Origin: JANWZL01 sp037445185
Lineage (GTDB): Bacteria > Pseudomonadota > Gammaproteobacteria > Burkholderiales > Thiobacillaceae
NCBI GenBank assembly: GCA_037445185.1
Contig: JBBIKZ010000075.1
Coordinates: forward strand, 1 to 12,172
Reading direction: 5' to 3'
DNA: 12,172 nucleotides
Part shown: in pieces, positions 1 through 7,144 of the stretch
How positions within the stretch are numbered: position 1 is the first letter of the stretch
Layout: the number at the start of each line of letters is the position of its first letter
Notes under the pieces: model-generated
The model's input: the letters and a program-made list of their open reading frames with translations, nothing else
What the model was told of the DNA's origin: nothing
Database searches by the model: none
Translations under genes and position numbers: made by a program

Positions 1-39
1 CAGACCGCTCCGGTGGGGAGTTTTGCAAGAGGCTCGTTC
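1..39. repeat. Direct repeat, copy 1 (39 bp)
   Basis: This copy matches 111-149 over 39 bp with three differences (T/C at 14, G/A at 16, G/A at 36 of the unit). It starts CAGACCGCTCCGG and contains GAGTTTTGCAAGAGGCTC. The period is 110 bp, and the sequence between the copies is not itself repeated. Read in reverse, the end begins GAGCCTCTTGCAAAAC, which loosely resembles insertion-sequence termini. That resemblance is only an impression, and no transposase is adjacent. Confidence 0.8.
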
Positions 40-110
40 ACATAGACCTGCCACGCCGTAATGCCTGTCTCACCCGATAAACCGCTCGCCAGAAGCGGAC
101 GATTCCCCGT

Positions 111-149
111 CAGACCGCTCCGGCGAGGAGTTTTGCAAGAGGCTCATTC
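111..149. repeat. Direct repeat, copy 2 (39 bp)
   Basis: This is the second copy of the 39-bp unit, 36 of 39 identical to 1-39. It ends 175 bp before the serS start codon. A dispersed intergenic repeat family or the remains of mobile-element ends would both fit. Nothing suggests that it encodes protein. Confidence 0.8.
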
Positions 150-289
150 GTTTCGGATCAATAAGCGTAGCGGCCGGAGCCAACACCGCCCAACGCAGCA
201 ATCGGGGTGCGCAGTAGGTTTTTCGAGGTGCCCTGAAGAAGACGCGCCAGGACAGGCAGGCAAGGCGCGGGCGCGTGCGAGATCCGGGC

Positions 290-295
290 TAAAAT
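290..295 (+). promoter_or_regulatory. Possible -10 box of the serS promoter
   Basis: TAAAAT at 290-295 lies in an otherwise very GC-rich stretch, 29 bp before the serS ATG, and is a reasonable sigma-70 -10 element. No good -35 hexamer lies 16-18 bp upstream (GC-rich around 267-273), so the call rests on one hexamer and its position. The sequence just before the start codon (GGTCACACTTC) contains no clear Shine-Dalgarno motif. Confidence 0.3.
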
Positions 296-324
296 AGCGC
301 GACACGCAACCCCGGTCACACTTC

Positions 325-1614
325 ATGCTCGACATCCAACTCCTGCGCAAAGACATCGCCCACGTCGCGCAACGCCTGGCCAGCCGGGGGGTCGTCCTCG
401 ACACCGCCCGCTTCGAGTCCCTGGAGGCGGAGCGCAAGGACATCCAGACCCGGACCCAGGACCTGCAGGCGCGCCGCAACGCCCTGTCCAAGCAGATCGG
501 CATCGCCAAGGGCAAGGGCGAGGACGCCTCGGCCGCCATGGCCGAGGTGGTGGGCATCAACGAGCGGCTCAAGCTCATCGAGGAGCGCCTCGGCGACATC
601 CAGGAAGAGCTCGCCGACCTGCTCGTGCAGCTACCCAACCTCCCCCACGCGAGCGTGCCCGAAGGGCGCGGCGAGGCGGACAACCTCGAGATCCGCCGCG
701 TCGGCACACCGCGCCGGTTCGATTTCCCGGTGCGCGACCATGTCGACATCGGCGAGGGGCTCGACCTGCTGGACTTTGCCACCGCCGCCAAGCTGGCCAG
801 CAGCCGCTTCGTGCTCATGCGCGGGGATCTCGCGCGACTGCACCGGGCGCTGGCCCAGTTCATGCTCGACACCCACACGCAGGAGCACGGCTACGAGGAG
901 GTCTACGTCCCCTATCTGGTCAATGCCGACTCCATGCGCGGCACCGGACAGTTGCCCAAGTTCGAGGAGGACCTGTTCAAGCTCCACAACGGCATGTACT
1001 TGATCCCGACCGCCGAGGTGCCGGTCACCAACATCGTGCGCGAGGAGATCATCCCTGGCGAGAACCTGCCCATCAAGCTCGTGGCCCACACCCCCTGCTT
1101 CCGTTCCGAGGCCGGCTCCTACGGCAAGGACACCCGCGGCATGATCCGACAGCACCAGTTCGACAAGGTGGAACTGGTGCAATTCGTCCGGCCGGAGGAC
1201 TCCTACGCGGCCCTCGAGGAACTCACCGCCCACGCCGAGGCCATTTTGCGCAAGCTCGAACTGCCCTACCGCGTGGTCGCCCTGTGCACCGGCGATCTGG
1301 GCTTCTCCTCGGCCAAGACCTACGACCTGGAGGTCTGGCTGCCGGGCCAGAACACCTACCGGGAGATCTCCTCCTGCTCCAACTTCGAGGCCTTCCAGGC
1401 CCGGCGCATGCAGGCCCGTTTCCGCCGTGACGGCGGTAAACCCGAATTGCTGCACACCCTGAACGGCTCGGGGCTGGCGGTGGGGCGCACCCTGGTGGCG
1501 GTGCTGGAGAACTACCAGAACGCCGACGGCACGGTGACCATCCCCGAGGTCCTGCGCCCCTACATGGGCGGCATGACCGCCCTGAAACAGCTCGACAACG
1601 CCGCTGCGGCGTGA
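325..1614 (+). CDS. serS: Seryl-tRNA synthetase
   Basis: This cytoplasmic class II aminoacyl-tRNA synthetase charges tRNA-Ser with serine using ATP, and also supplies Ser-tRNA for selenocysteine where that pathway exists. At 429 residues it has the usual bacterial length. The N-terminal tRNA-binding arm (about residues 1-110) is a long helical coiled coil rich in Glu, Arg and Leu. The catalytic core shows MRGTGQLPKF (204-213), TAE (229-231, serine binding), class II motif 2 (FRSEAGSYGKDTRG, 259-272) and motif 3 (NGSGLAVGRTLVAVLENYQ, 380-398). The start MLDIQLLRKD matches the family N-terminus, so the ATG at 325 is secure despite a weak ribosome binding site. The gene converges on mltF. A tRNA-Ser(CGA) gene, encoding one of its substrates, lies 1.5 kb downstream. 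I see nothing broken or unusual. Confidence 0.98.
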   Translation: MLDIQLLRKDIAHVAQRLASRGVVLDTARFESLEAERKDIQTRTQDLQARRNALSKQIGIAKGKGEDASAAMAEVVGINERLKLIEERLGDIQEELADLLVQLPNLPHASVPEGRGEADNLEIRRVGTPRRFDFPVRDHVDIGEGLDLLDFATAAKLASSRFVLMRGDLARLHRALAQFMLDTHTQEHGYEEVYVPYLVNADSMRGTGQLPKFEEDLFKLHNGMYLIPTAEVPVTNIVREEIIPGENLPIKLVAHTPCFRSEAGSYGKDTRGMIRQHQFDKVELVQFVRPEDSYAALEELTAHAEAILRKLELPYRVVALCTGDLGFSSAKTYDLEVWLPGQNTYREISSCSNFEAFQARRMQARFRRDGGKPELLHTLNGSGLAVGRTLVAVLENYQNADGTVTIPEVLRPYMGGMTALKQLDNAAAA

Positions 1615-1636
1615 CGTCGGACCCCGGATCGTAGCT

Positions 1637-1654
1637 GGGCCAGTCGATCGGCCC
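1637..1654. terminator. Weak stem-loop between the convergent serS and mltF
   Basis: GGGCC (1637-1641) and GGCCC (1650-1654) form a perfect 5-bp stem with an 8-nt loop in the 81-bp gap between the two convergent stop codons. No T-run follows on either strand, so it lacks the second half of an intrinsic terminator. Position is the main argument for it. Confidence 0.25.
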
Positions 1655-1695
1655 TCAGGTCGGCCCGTGCGGTCAACGTCGAGTGCCGAACCGGG

Positions 1696-3096
1696 CTAGG
1701 GTCGGACTGTCTCCCGCAAGGCGAAACCCTCGCGGTAGGGCGGCTCGTAACGGGAGAGGATGTCGAAATAGATGCGCACGTTCTCGGCGAAGGCCCTCGC
1801 CTCGCCACCGCGCGCATAACCATACTTGAGCGTGCCCGCATAGCGGGCTTGCGAGAGCTTGGGCAGCACGTCCTTCACGTCGATCCAGGCGTCCGGATTG
1901 CGCTTGAGCCTGCGGGTGAGCCGCAACGCCCCGGCGAAATGGCCCGGCCCGATGTTGTAGGCCGCCAGGGCCATCCAGGTGCGGTCCGGTTCCGGCACGC
2001 TGTCCGGGATCATGTCGATGAGCATGCGCAGATAGCGTGCCCCACCGAGGATGCTCTCCCGCGGATCCAGGCGGTCCTTCACCCCAAGATGGTCGGCGGT
2101 GTCGGTGGTCAGCATCATGATGCCCTTGACCCCGGTCGGCGAGACTGCCTTCGGGTCCCAGTGCGACTCCTGATAGGCCACCGCAGCCAGCAGCCGCCAG
2201 TCGATCCCGCTCAAGATTTGGCCATCGTAAAAATAGGGCTTCAATGCAGGCAGGCGGGTCGTCCGCCTCTCTAGGATGCCCAGCACGTCCGCCTCCGCCA
2301 GCCGGAAGATATGGCCGAAGTAACGCTCCTTCAGCCTCTCCAGATCCCCGCTCTGGTCCAACTCCTCGAAGAAGCCGCCGACCGCCTCCAACAGACGACT
2401 CTCGCCCCGCTTCGGGAAGACCCAGGCGATCCGGCGTTCCTTGCCCAGCTCGAAGACGGCCTGCAGACCCGGAAGATAGTTGCGGGCGATCTGATACGCC
2501 ATCTCGTCAGCCACCGTGCAGTCGGCCAGCCCGGTCGAAACGCGCTCCAGCAATTCCTCCTCGCCCGGCAGTTCGACCTCCTTCCAGGCGAGCCTGGGAT
2601 GTTCAAGGCGCAGGTCACGCAAGCGGTCGAGATGACTGCTGCCCGCCACCACCTCGACCCTCAGCCCCACCAGGTCGGCAACCCCTTTCGGTGCCGCGAC
2701 CGCGGGACCACACACCACCCACTCCCGGGTGCTGGCATAGGCCGGGCCGAAGCGCATGCGCGCGAGCCGCTTGTCGGTGACGGCCAGACCCGCCGCGGCG
2801 AAATGCGCCTCGCCCCGCTCCAACCGCGCGAACATCTCCCACAGGCTGGTGGCCAGTTCGAACCTGACGGTCCAGCCCTGGGCATCGGCGAATCGACGCA
2901 CCAGGTCGTATTCGAAGCCGGTCGGCGCCCCGTCTGCGTCGAAGTAATAGGTGCTTGAACCGAAGCGGGTGAGCACCACCAGCTCCCCGCTCTGCCAGGG
3001 CGGCGCCGGCACCCTGCTGCAGCCTGCGTGCACCAAGGCCAGGGCGAGCAGCACGATCATCCTGCCGGCGGCGAGCGCAAGCGAGTATCCTGTCAT
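1696..3096 (-). CDS. mltF: Membrane-bound lytic murein transglycosylase F
   Basis: This enzyme cleaves the MurNAc-GlcNAc bond of peptidoglycan non-hydrolytically, leaving 1,6-anhydro-MurNAc, and acts in the periplasm at the outer membrane. The 466-residue protein has the two-domain MltF layout. After an N-terminal hydrophobic segment (about 13-24) comes a periplasmic solute-binding-like domain (about 38-262) and a C-terminal SLT goose-lysozyme-type domain (about 285-450). The catalytic Glu is E310 in AAVAYQESHWDP. GVKGIMMLT (322-330) and ALAAYNIGPGH (376-386) are the other family motifs. Cys26 (VHAGC) could be lipidated, but His at -3 is atypical for a lipobox, so plain signal-peptide cleavage is also possible. 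The ATG at 3096 keeps Arg12 as the positive n-region, and no clear Shine-Dalgarno precedes it. The start codon is 29 bp from the divergent tRNA-Ser gene. Confidence 0.95.
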   Translation of the reverse strand: MTGYSLALAAGRMIVLLALALVHAGCSRVPAPPWQSGELVVLTRFGSSTYYFDADGAPTGFEYDLVRRFADAQGWTVRFELATSLWEMFARLERGEAHFAAAGLAVTDKRLARMRFGPAYASTREWVVCGPAVAAPKGVADLVGLRVEVVAGSSHLDRLRDLRLEHPRLAWKEVELPGEEELLERVSTGLADCTVADEMAYQIARNYLPGLQAVFELGKERRIAWVFPKRGESRLLEAVGGFFEELDQSGDLERLKERYFGHIFRLAEADVLGILERRTTRLPALKPYFYDGQILSGIDWRLLAAVAYQESHWDPKAVSPTGVKGIMMLTTDTADHLGVKDRLDPRESILGGARYLRMLIDMIPDSVPEPDRTWMALAAYNIGPGHFAGALRLTRRLKRNPDAWIDVKDVLPKLSQARYAGTLKYGYARGGEARAFAENVRIYFDILSRYEPPYREGFALRETVRP

Positions 3097-3108
3097 GCCG
3101 ATAAGCGG

Positions 3109-3114
3109 TAGAAT
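3109..3114 (+). promoter_or_regulatory. Probable -10 box of the tRNA-Ser promoter
   Basis: TAGAAT at 3109-3114 lies 12 bp before the mature tRNA 5' end, giving a transcript start around 3121 and a very short leader. The matching -35 would fall at about 3085-3091, inside the mltF coding sequence, where only TATCC-like sequence is visible. The -10 is good and the -35 poor. Confidence 0.45.
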
Positions 3115-3125
3115 GCCGCCCTTTC

Positions 3126-3216
3126 GGAGAGATGCCGGAGTGGTCGAACGGGCCGGACTCGAAATCCGGTGTGGGCCTCGTGTTCACCGTGGGTTCGAAT
3201 CCCACTCTCTCCGCCA
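3126..3216 (+). tRNA. tRNA-Ser, anticodon CGA (reads UCG)
   Basis: The cloverleaf can be drawn by hand. The acceptor stem is GGAGAGA (3126-3132) against TCTCTCC (3206-3212), with discriminator G3213 and CCA encoded in the DNA (3214-3216). The D-stem starts at 3134. The anticodon stem is CCGGA (3153-3157) and TCCGG (3165-3169), around loop CTCGAAA with anticodon CGA at 3160-3162. A long class II variable arm typical of tRNA-Ser follows (about 3170-3188), then T-stem GTGGG/CCCAC around TTCGAAT (3194-3200). All stems are intact. tRNA 3' ends are common integration sites for P4-type integrases, and the accessory genes and an integrase remnant lie downstream. Confidence 0.98.
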
Positions 3217-3252
3217 CCCACGCCCGGCGACAGACGAGCTGACCGCCGTCGC

Positions 3253-3272
3253 GGATGAGCGACGCCTCATCC
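3253..3272. terminator. Stem-loop downstream of tRNA-Ser
   Basis: GGATGAG (3253-3259) and CTCATCC (3266-3272) form a perfect 7-bp stem with loop CGACGC, beginning 37 nt after the tRNA CCA. It could end the tRNA transcript or protect its 3' trailer. It lacks a following T-run, so factor-independent termination is doubtful. The structure itself is clear, but its role is not. Confidence 0.35.
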
Positions 3273-3456
3273 CAGCCGTGTAGGCCTGCTACCGGATCGT
3301 CCCGTCGGACGTCGTCTCCAGAAATTCAAGGGGTCGTTGCTTGGCCTTGAGGCCGCGTCGTCGCACCGAAGCGCGACCTGCGGCCCATAGGGCATTCAGA
3401 ATGATATACCAGAGGGTGGCGGCCTCGCCCCGTCACCCGCATACACAGGGATGGAG

Positions 3457-3564
3457 CTAGCCCCGCAGACGGGCATGGTCGAGATACCCGGGCACCGTTG
3501 CACCGCAGCGAGCCGCAGCATCCTCCCATCCCGCCCAGACAGAAAACAGCAAGTCGAGGATCAT
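3457..3564 (-). CDS. Possible 35-residue protein of unknown function
   Basis: I do not recognise this ORF. It starts at an ATG preceded by a strong Shine-Dalgarno (GGGGAG at 3571-3576, complement) with 6-nt spacing, and ends at TAG after 35 codons. The product begins MILDLLFSVWAGW, a short hydrophobic stretch, and continues with a mixed, partly charged sequence ending YLDHARLRG. It lies 94 bp downstream of the methyltransferase stop codon in the same orientation, so it could be the last cistron of the operon or the leftover start of a truncated gene. The good ribosome binding site is the main support. Chance is a real alternative at this length. Confidence 0.3.
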   Translation of the reverse strand: MILDLLFSVWAGWEDAAARCGATVPGYLDHARLRG

Positions 3565-3658
3565 CGCAGCCTCCCCTCTCTCCGTTGCGGATCGGATCGC
3601 ATTGTGCTGCTACACAAGCTCAAAAACGGAGCCTGTCGAGGAAAGTCTTCTACAACCG

Positions 3659-6600
3659 CTACCCCGTCCGCCAGCCGGTCTCGGTTTCCACCGCCAGCCC
3701 CAGGTCGGCCAGCGCCGCGAGCACGGCGGCAACGGCCTTGCTGGGTTTTTGGGCAAAGCGGGCGGCGAGCGCTTCGACCGGTTGCGGCTTGTCGGAGAGC
3801 AGCGCCCGCACCGCGGCGATTTGCTCGCGCAGGGGCTTGGGCCAAGGCTGCGGGGCGGTGGCGGCAGGGGTTGCGTCGGCCTCGGTTGCGAGCGCCACCG
3901 TGCCCTGGGTGGCGGTGGCGCCCGCCGGCTTCTGGTAGGCGGGGCGCAGCCAGCGGATGGCGCCTTGCGCCTCCTCGGCGCTTCTGCGCGCATTCAAGGC
4001 GACGATTCGCGCGAGCAGCTCCTCTTCCGCCTCGTCCTGCTCAGGAGACTTGACCTTGAGCGGCGTGGTGGCGCCGGGCCGCCCGACCAGCGCGCTAGCC
4101 AGGTCAGCCCAGCCATAGGCGGCCAAGACGGCGGCGTCGAGCTCGTCGTGCAGCGTCCTGAGCACCGACACGAGCCCCGCTTCGTGGATCGCGCGCTCCT
4201 TCGGCGTGAGCGCCTCGCCCGCGCGCAGCTTTTCCAGCACGTTGTAAAGCCCCGTGAGGGTGAGCGCCGCCTGTTCGGCGAGCACGCGCTTTCTGTGCGC
4301 GTCGATCGCCTCGGCGAGTTCTCCGATGCGCTCGCGCTGCGCGTCGGTGAGCCCCGTGTCGGCATCGGGGAAGGGGAAGGTCTCGAAGCACGTGGTTTTG
4401 CTGTAGACCGGGCGATCTTCCAGCGTGCCACCTGCCGCCAGCGCCCAGGCGACATGCAGGCGCGAGGAGAGCACCCCGAGCGCGAAAGGGTCGTCCAGCG
4501 CGAGGGCGATGAGCTTGTTATCGGGCAGGATGGCCGCGTCGAGAAACTGGAAGGTGCGGTGCTTGGCGGTCTCGACGGTGGCGATGAAGCGCGGCAGCCC
4601 CATGATCATTTGGCGCAAATCCTTGCGCAGACCGCGGTGAAGCCACCAATCGCGTTGCAAGCGCGGATTGCGATTGTGGTCGCGCTCCGGCTTGACGCGC
4701 TCGTAGACCCACTGAAAGACCGCCGGGTAGCGGCTGCGCACTTCGTCCGCGGTCAGGCCGTTGAGGTCGATCACCATCACGCCGCGCGGCCGATCGGTGA
4801 GGTCGCGGCCATTGCGATAGTCGCGGATGTGGCGCTCTAGCCCCGGCTCACGTCCTAGCCCAATGGTCTCTGCCTCCGCGGGGGTGACGATGAAACCAGA
4901 ATTGCCCAGCTCAAAGCCGCGCTGACTGATCCCGCCATTCGCTTGGAGCGCCGTCACCCCCACAACATTCGCGCCGATGGTGAGGTTGGGGTGGATCACG
5001 CCGACCCGGCGGGCCAGTTCAACGATGCGGGCGTCCTCTTCGCCCTCGCGTTCGCTGGTGACGGTGAGGAGTTCTCCTTCGGCGACATCCACCGCCCCCA
5101 CCGTCATCGCAATCCGCACCGCGGCGCCGTCCGCCGCGTCGACCCAGGGGTGGTCGGGGATGGCAAAGGCGAGTTTGAGCGGCGTTTGCGCGGCGTTCAA
5201 ATGGGCTTCCAATACCCGGCGGTTGAAGGTCTGCCGGATGCTATTGGTGGTGATGAAGCCAAAGCGCCGCGCCTGGCCAGAGCGCACCGCCAGCGCCGCC
5301 TTGTGCCACCAGTACATGACGAAATCGGCGCTCTCCGGCACCTCCGGATAAGCCGCGCGCACGGCGTCCACATAGCCGTCGCCCAGCGCCCGCCGCATCG
5401 TCGCCGCACCGATGAACGGCGGGTTTCCCACGATGAAGTCGGCTTCGGGCCACGCCGCCGGGCGGGCATTGCGGTAGCGTTCGATCGGCACCTGGGCGGT
5501 CTCATCGGGCACCGGCTCGCCGGTGACGGGGTGGGGTTTGGTGGTGAGGCCGTCCCAACGCATGCGCGGACAGCCGGCTTCGTCGGTCTCAAACTCCACT
5601 GCGTCGTAGTCGATGAGCGCGTCGCGGTGTTCGATGTTGTGAAAGTCCCTGAGCACCGGGTCGGGCAGGTCGTTAAGCCCTTTGTGGATGCGGTGGTGCC
5701 ACTGCAGGTAGCCGATCCACAGCACGAGCTCGGCAATCGCCGCCGCTCTGGGGTTCACCTCCAGCCCCAGAAACTGGTGCGGGTCGACGCTCGAGCCGGC
5801 CATCGCCAGCCGCCCCTGCGTGTCGCCCAGATCCGCCAAGAGGTTCAACACCTCGCCCTCCAGCCGCTTCAGGAGTTCCAGCGCGACGTAGAGGAAGTTG
5901 CCGCTGCCGCAGGCGGGGTCCAACACGCGCACGTGGCAGAGCCGCTGGTGAAAGGCTTCTGCCTCCGCGCGTGCCTTGTCGGGTTTGCCTTGCGCGAGAT
6001 AGTGGCTCACGGCCACCAACACCGTCTGCCACTCGGCGCGCAAGGGGTCGATCAAGGTCGGCTGCACCAGCCGCTCGACATACGCGCGCGGGGTGTAGTG
6101 CGCGCCCAGCCGGTGGCGCTCGCGCGGGTCGAGCGCGCGCTCCAAGAGCGTGCCGAAGATGGCCGGTTCCACCTGCCGCCAGTCGGCGCGCGCGGCGTCG
6201 ATGAGCTCGTCGATCTGCTCGCGCATGAGCGCAATGACGTCGGGTTCTGCGAACAAACCGCCGTTGAAGCGGCGGATGGGGGCCAAGAGGCGCGCGTCGA
6301 ACCCGCCCTGGTCCATCGCCTGCCAGAAGAGGGCGAGCGCCGGCACGAACGCTTCGGGCTTGTCGCGCACACTCCGCAAAAGCCCCGTGAAGGCCCCCAC
6401 GCCGTCCTGTTGCGGCAGGAGGCCCACGTCCTCGGCAAACATGGTAAAGAGCGCACGCATCAGGAAGTGCGCGACGCGCTGGGGGTCGTGGCCTGCGGCT
6501 TCGAGCGATTTGGCCAGCCGCGCGAGCCGGTCGGCTATCGCGCGGGTCACACGCGCCGCTTCGCGTGCAGGATCGAGTGTGAGCGGATCGAGCCAAAGGC

Positions 6601-7144
6601 GCTCGAGCCGCGCCTGGATCGCCGGGTCGGCAAGGTCGGCCAGCCGCACGCGGTGGTGCGCCGGGTCGGGATAGGGGACGTAGGTGGCGCCGGTGCGGGA
6701 GAAGTCGGCGTACAGCTCCAGCGAGCGGCCCACGTCCACGACGACGATGAAGGGCGGGCGGCCTTCCTCGGGCGGCAGCGCCCGCGCGTACCGTTCGGCC
6801 TGGGCGTGCGCGCGCAGCATCGCGCGATCCCAGCCGCCGGTGTCGATCTCCAGCCCGGTTTGCTTCGCTTCCAACACGAACGCACCACGACGGTAGAGGT
6901 CGATGTAGCCGCGGGTGATGCTGCCGTCCAGGTGGGCGATCTCCACCCGCCGCTCGAAGACGTAGGCATTATCGAGGCTGTCGTCGCGGGCGGGTTGGGG
7001 CCGCGGCAGGCCCAGCGCTTCGGTGAGTTCCGTCAGGAACAGTTGGTAGTTGGCGCGCTCGGAGCCGCTGGCTTGCCGCCAGCGGGCGATGAAGGCAGCG
7101 ATGGCGCTCGACACTTCGTCCAGCCGCAGACCTATGCCCCCCAC
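3659..7144 (-). CDS. MmeI-like fused restriction endonuclease / adenine-N6 methyltransferase (type IIG/IIL)
   Basis: A single chain of 1161 residues appears to combine DNA cleavage and SAM-dependent adenine methylation. The N-terminus carries a PD-(D/E)XK nuclease motif (D82 in GYIDLYR; E92-x-K94 in VLEAKQ), followed by a helical connector (about 165-340). The methyltransferase core runs from GAHYTP (347) through SAM-binding motif I DPACGSGNF (409-417) to catalytic motif IV NPPF (574-577). A target-recognition region (about 660-925) and a helical C-terminal part (about 930-1020, with AAYGW at 1008-1012) complete the MmeI plan. From about 1030 there is an extra tail: an Ala/Pro/Thr-rich linker and a winged-helix-like end (about 1106-1161). 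MmeI itself is about 920 residues. The GTG at 7144 overlaps the upstream gene by 13 bp; GTG at 7114 is an alternative start. All key residues are present. Recognition sequence and activity are not predictable here. Confidence 0.92.
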   Translation of the reverse strand: MGGIGLRLDEVSSAIAAFIARWRQASGSERANYQLFLTELTEALGLPRPQPARDDSLDNAYVFERRVEIAHLDGSITRGYIDLYRRGAFVLEAKQTGLEIDTGGWDRAMLRAHAQAERYARALPPEEGRPPFIVVVDVGRSLELYADFSRTGATYVPYPDPAHHRVRLADLADPAIQARLERLWLDPLTLDPAREAARVTRAIADRLARLAKSLEAAGHDPQRVAHFLMRALFTMFAEDVGLLPQQDGVGAFTGLLRSVRDKPEAFVPALALFWQAMDQGGFDARLLAPIRRFNGGLFAEPDVIALMREQIDELIDAARADWRQVEPAIFGTLLERALDPRERHRLGAHYTPRAYVERLVQPTLIDPLRAEWQTVLVAVSHYLAQGKPDKARAEAEAFHQRLCHVRVLDPACGSGNFLYVALELLKRLEGEVLNLLADLGDTQGRLAMAGSSVDPHQFLGLEVNPRAAAIAELVLWIGYLQWHHRIHKGLNDLPDPVLRDFHNIEHRDALIDYDAVEFETDEAGCPRMRWDGLTTKPHPVTGEPVPDETAQVPIERYRNARPAAWPEADFIVGNPPFIGAATMRRALGDGYVDAVRAAYPEVPESADFVMYWWHKAALAVRSGQARRFGFITTNSIRQTFNRRVLEAHLNAAQTPLKLAFAIPDHPWVDAADGAAVRIAMTVGAVDVAEGELLTVTSEREGEEDARIVELARRVGVIHPNLTIGANVVGVTALQANGGISQRGFELGNSGFIVTPAEAETIGLGREPGLERHIRDYRNGRDLTDRPRGVMVIDLNGLTADEVRSRYPAVFQWVYERVKPERDHNRNPRLQRDWWLHRGLRKDLRQMIMGLPRFIATVETAKHRTFQFLDAAILPDNKLIALALDDPFALGVLSSRLHVAWALAAGGTLEDRPVYSKTTCFETFPFPDADTGLTDAQRERIGELAEAIDAHRKRVLAEQAALTLTGLYNVLEKLRAGEALTPKERAIHEAGLVSVLRTLHDELDAAVLAAYGWADLASALVGRPGATTPLKVKSPEQDEAEEELLARIVALNARRSAEEAQGAIRWLRPAYQKPAGATATQGTVALATEADATPAATAPQPWPKPLREQIAAVRALLSDKPQPVEALAARFAQKPSKAVAAVLAALADLGLAVETETGWRTG

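Larger units (their letters stand above)
1..324. other. Intergenic region upstream of serS
   Basis: I see no convincing gene in this stretch. The one open frame on the plus strand (61-297) shows no recognisable domain and is rich in Arg, Ser and Pro, as expected of chance translation in GC-rich DNA. The region holds a diverged direct repeat (listed separately), a small hairpin with a 5-bp stem (CCGCT 82-86 against AGCGG 94-98, 7-nt loop), and a possible serS promoter near 290. The window begins inside the first repeat copy, so the repeat may extend further left. Confidence 0.6.
3217..3658. other. Spacer between tRNA-Ser and the defence-like operon
   Basis: This 442-bp stretch lies downstream of both the tRNA (+) and the methyltransferase gene (-). 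It contains a perfect stem-loop (3253-3272) and a possible small ORF (3457-3564, minus), listed separately. An open frame on the minus strand at 3326-3529 (67 codons) has no recognisable domain and no good ribosome binding site. I found no second copy of the tRNA 3' end longer than 9 bp. Immediately after the methyltransferase stop, GCTC-N7-GAGC could fold but is too short to call a terminator. Confidence 0.5.

Noticed and set aside
631..1455. 274-codon minus-strand frame inside serS
   Set aside because: It is antisense to a fully conserved serS and has no motif of its own.
2615..3217. 200-codon open frame on the minus strand starting MAERVGFEPTVNTRPTPDFESG
   Set aside because: Its first 30 codons are the antisense of tRNA-Ser, a classic false-protein pattern, and the rest is antisense or out of frame to mltF.
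3576..3584. CTCTCTCCG matching the 3' acceptor end of tRNA-Ser (3205-3213), as a possible attachment-site copy
   Set aside because: Only 9 bp match, and the conserved T-loop part of the tRNA is absent. Too short to call an att site.
3602..4840. 412-codon open frame on the plus strand, and similar long plus-strand frames at 7810-8787 and 9670-10434
   Set aside because: They are shadows of the minus-strand operon genes, with no recognisable motifs or ribosome binding sites.
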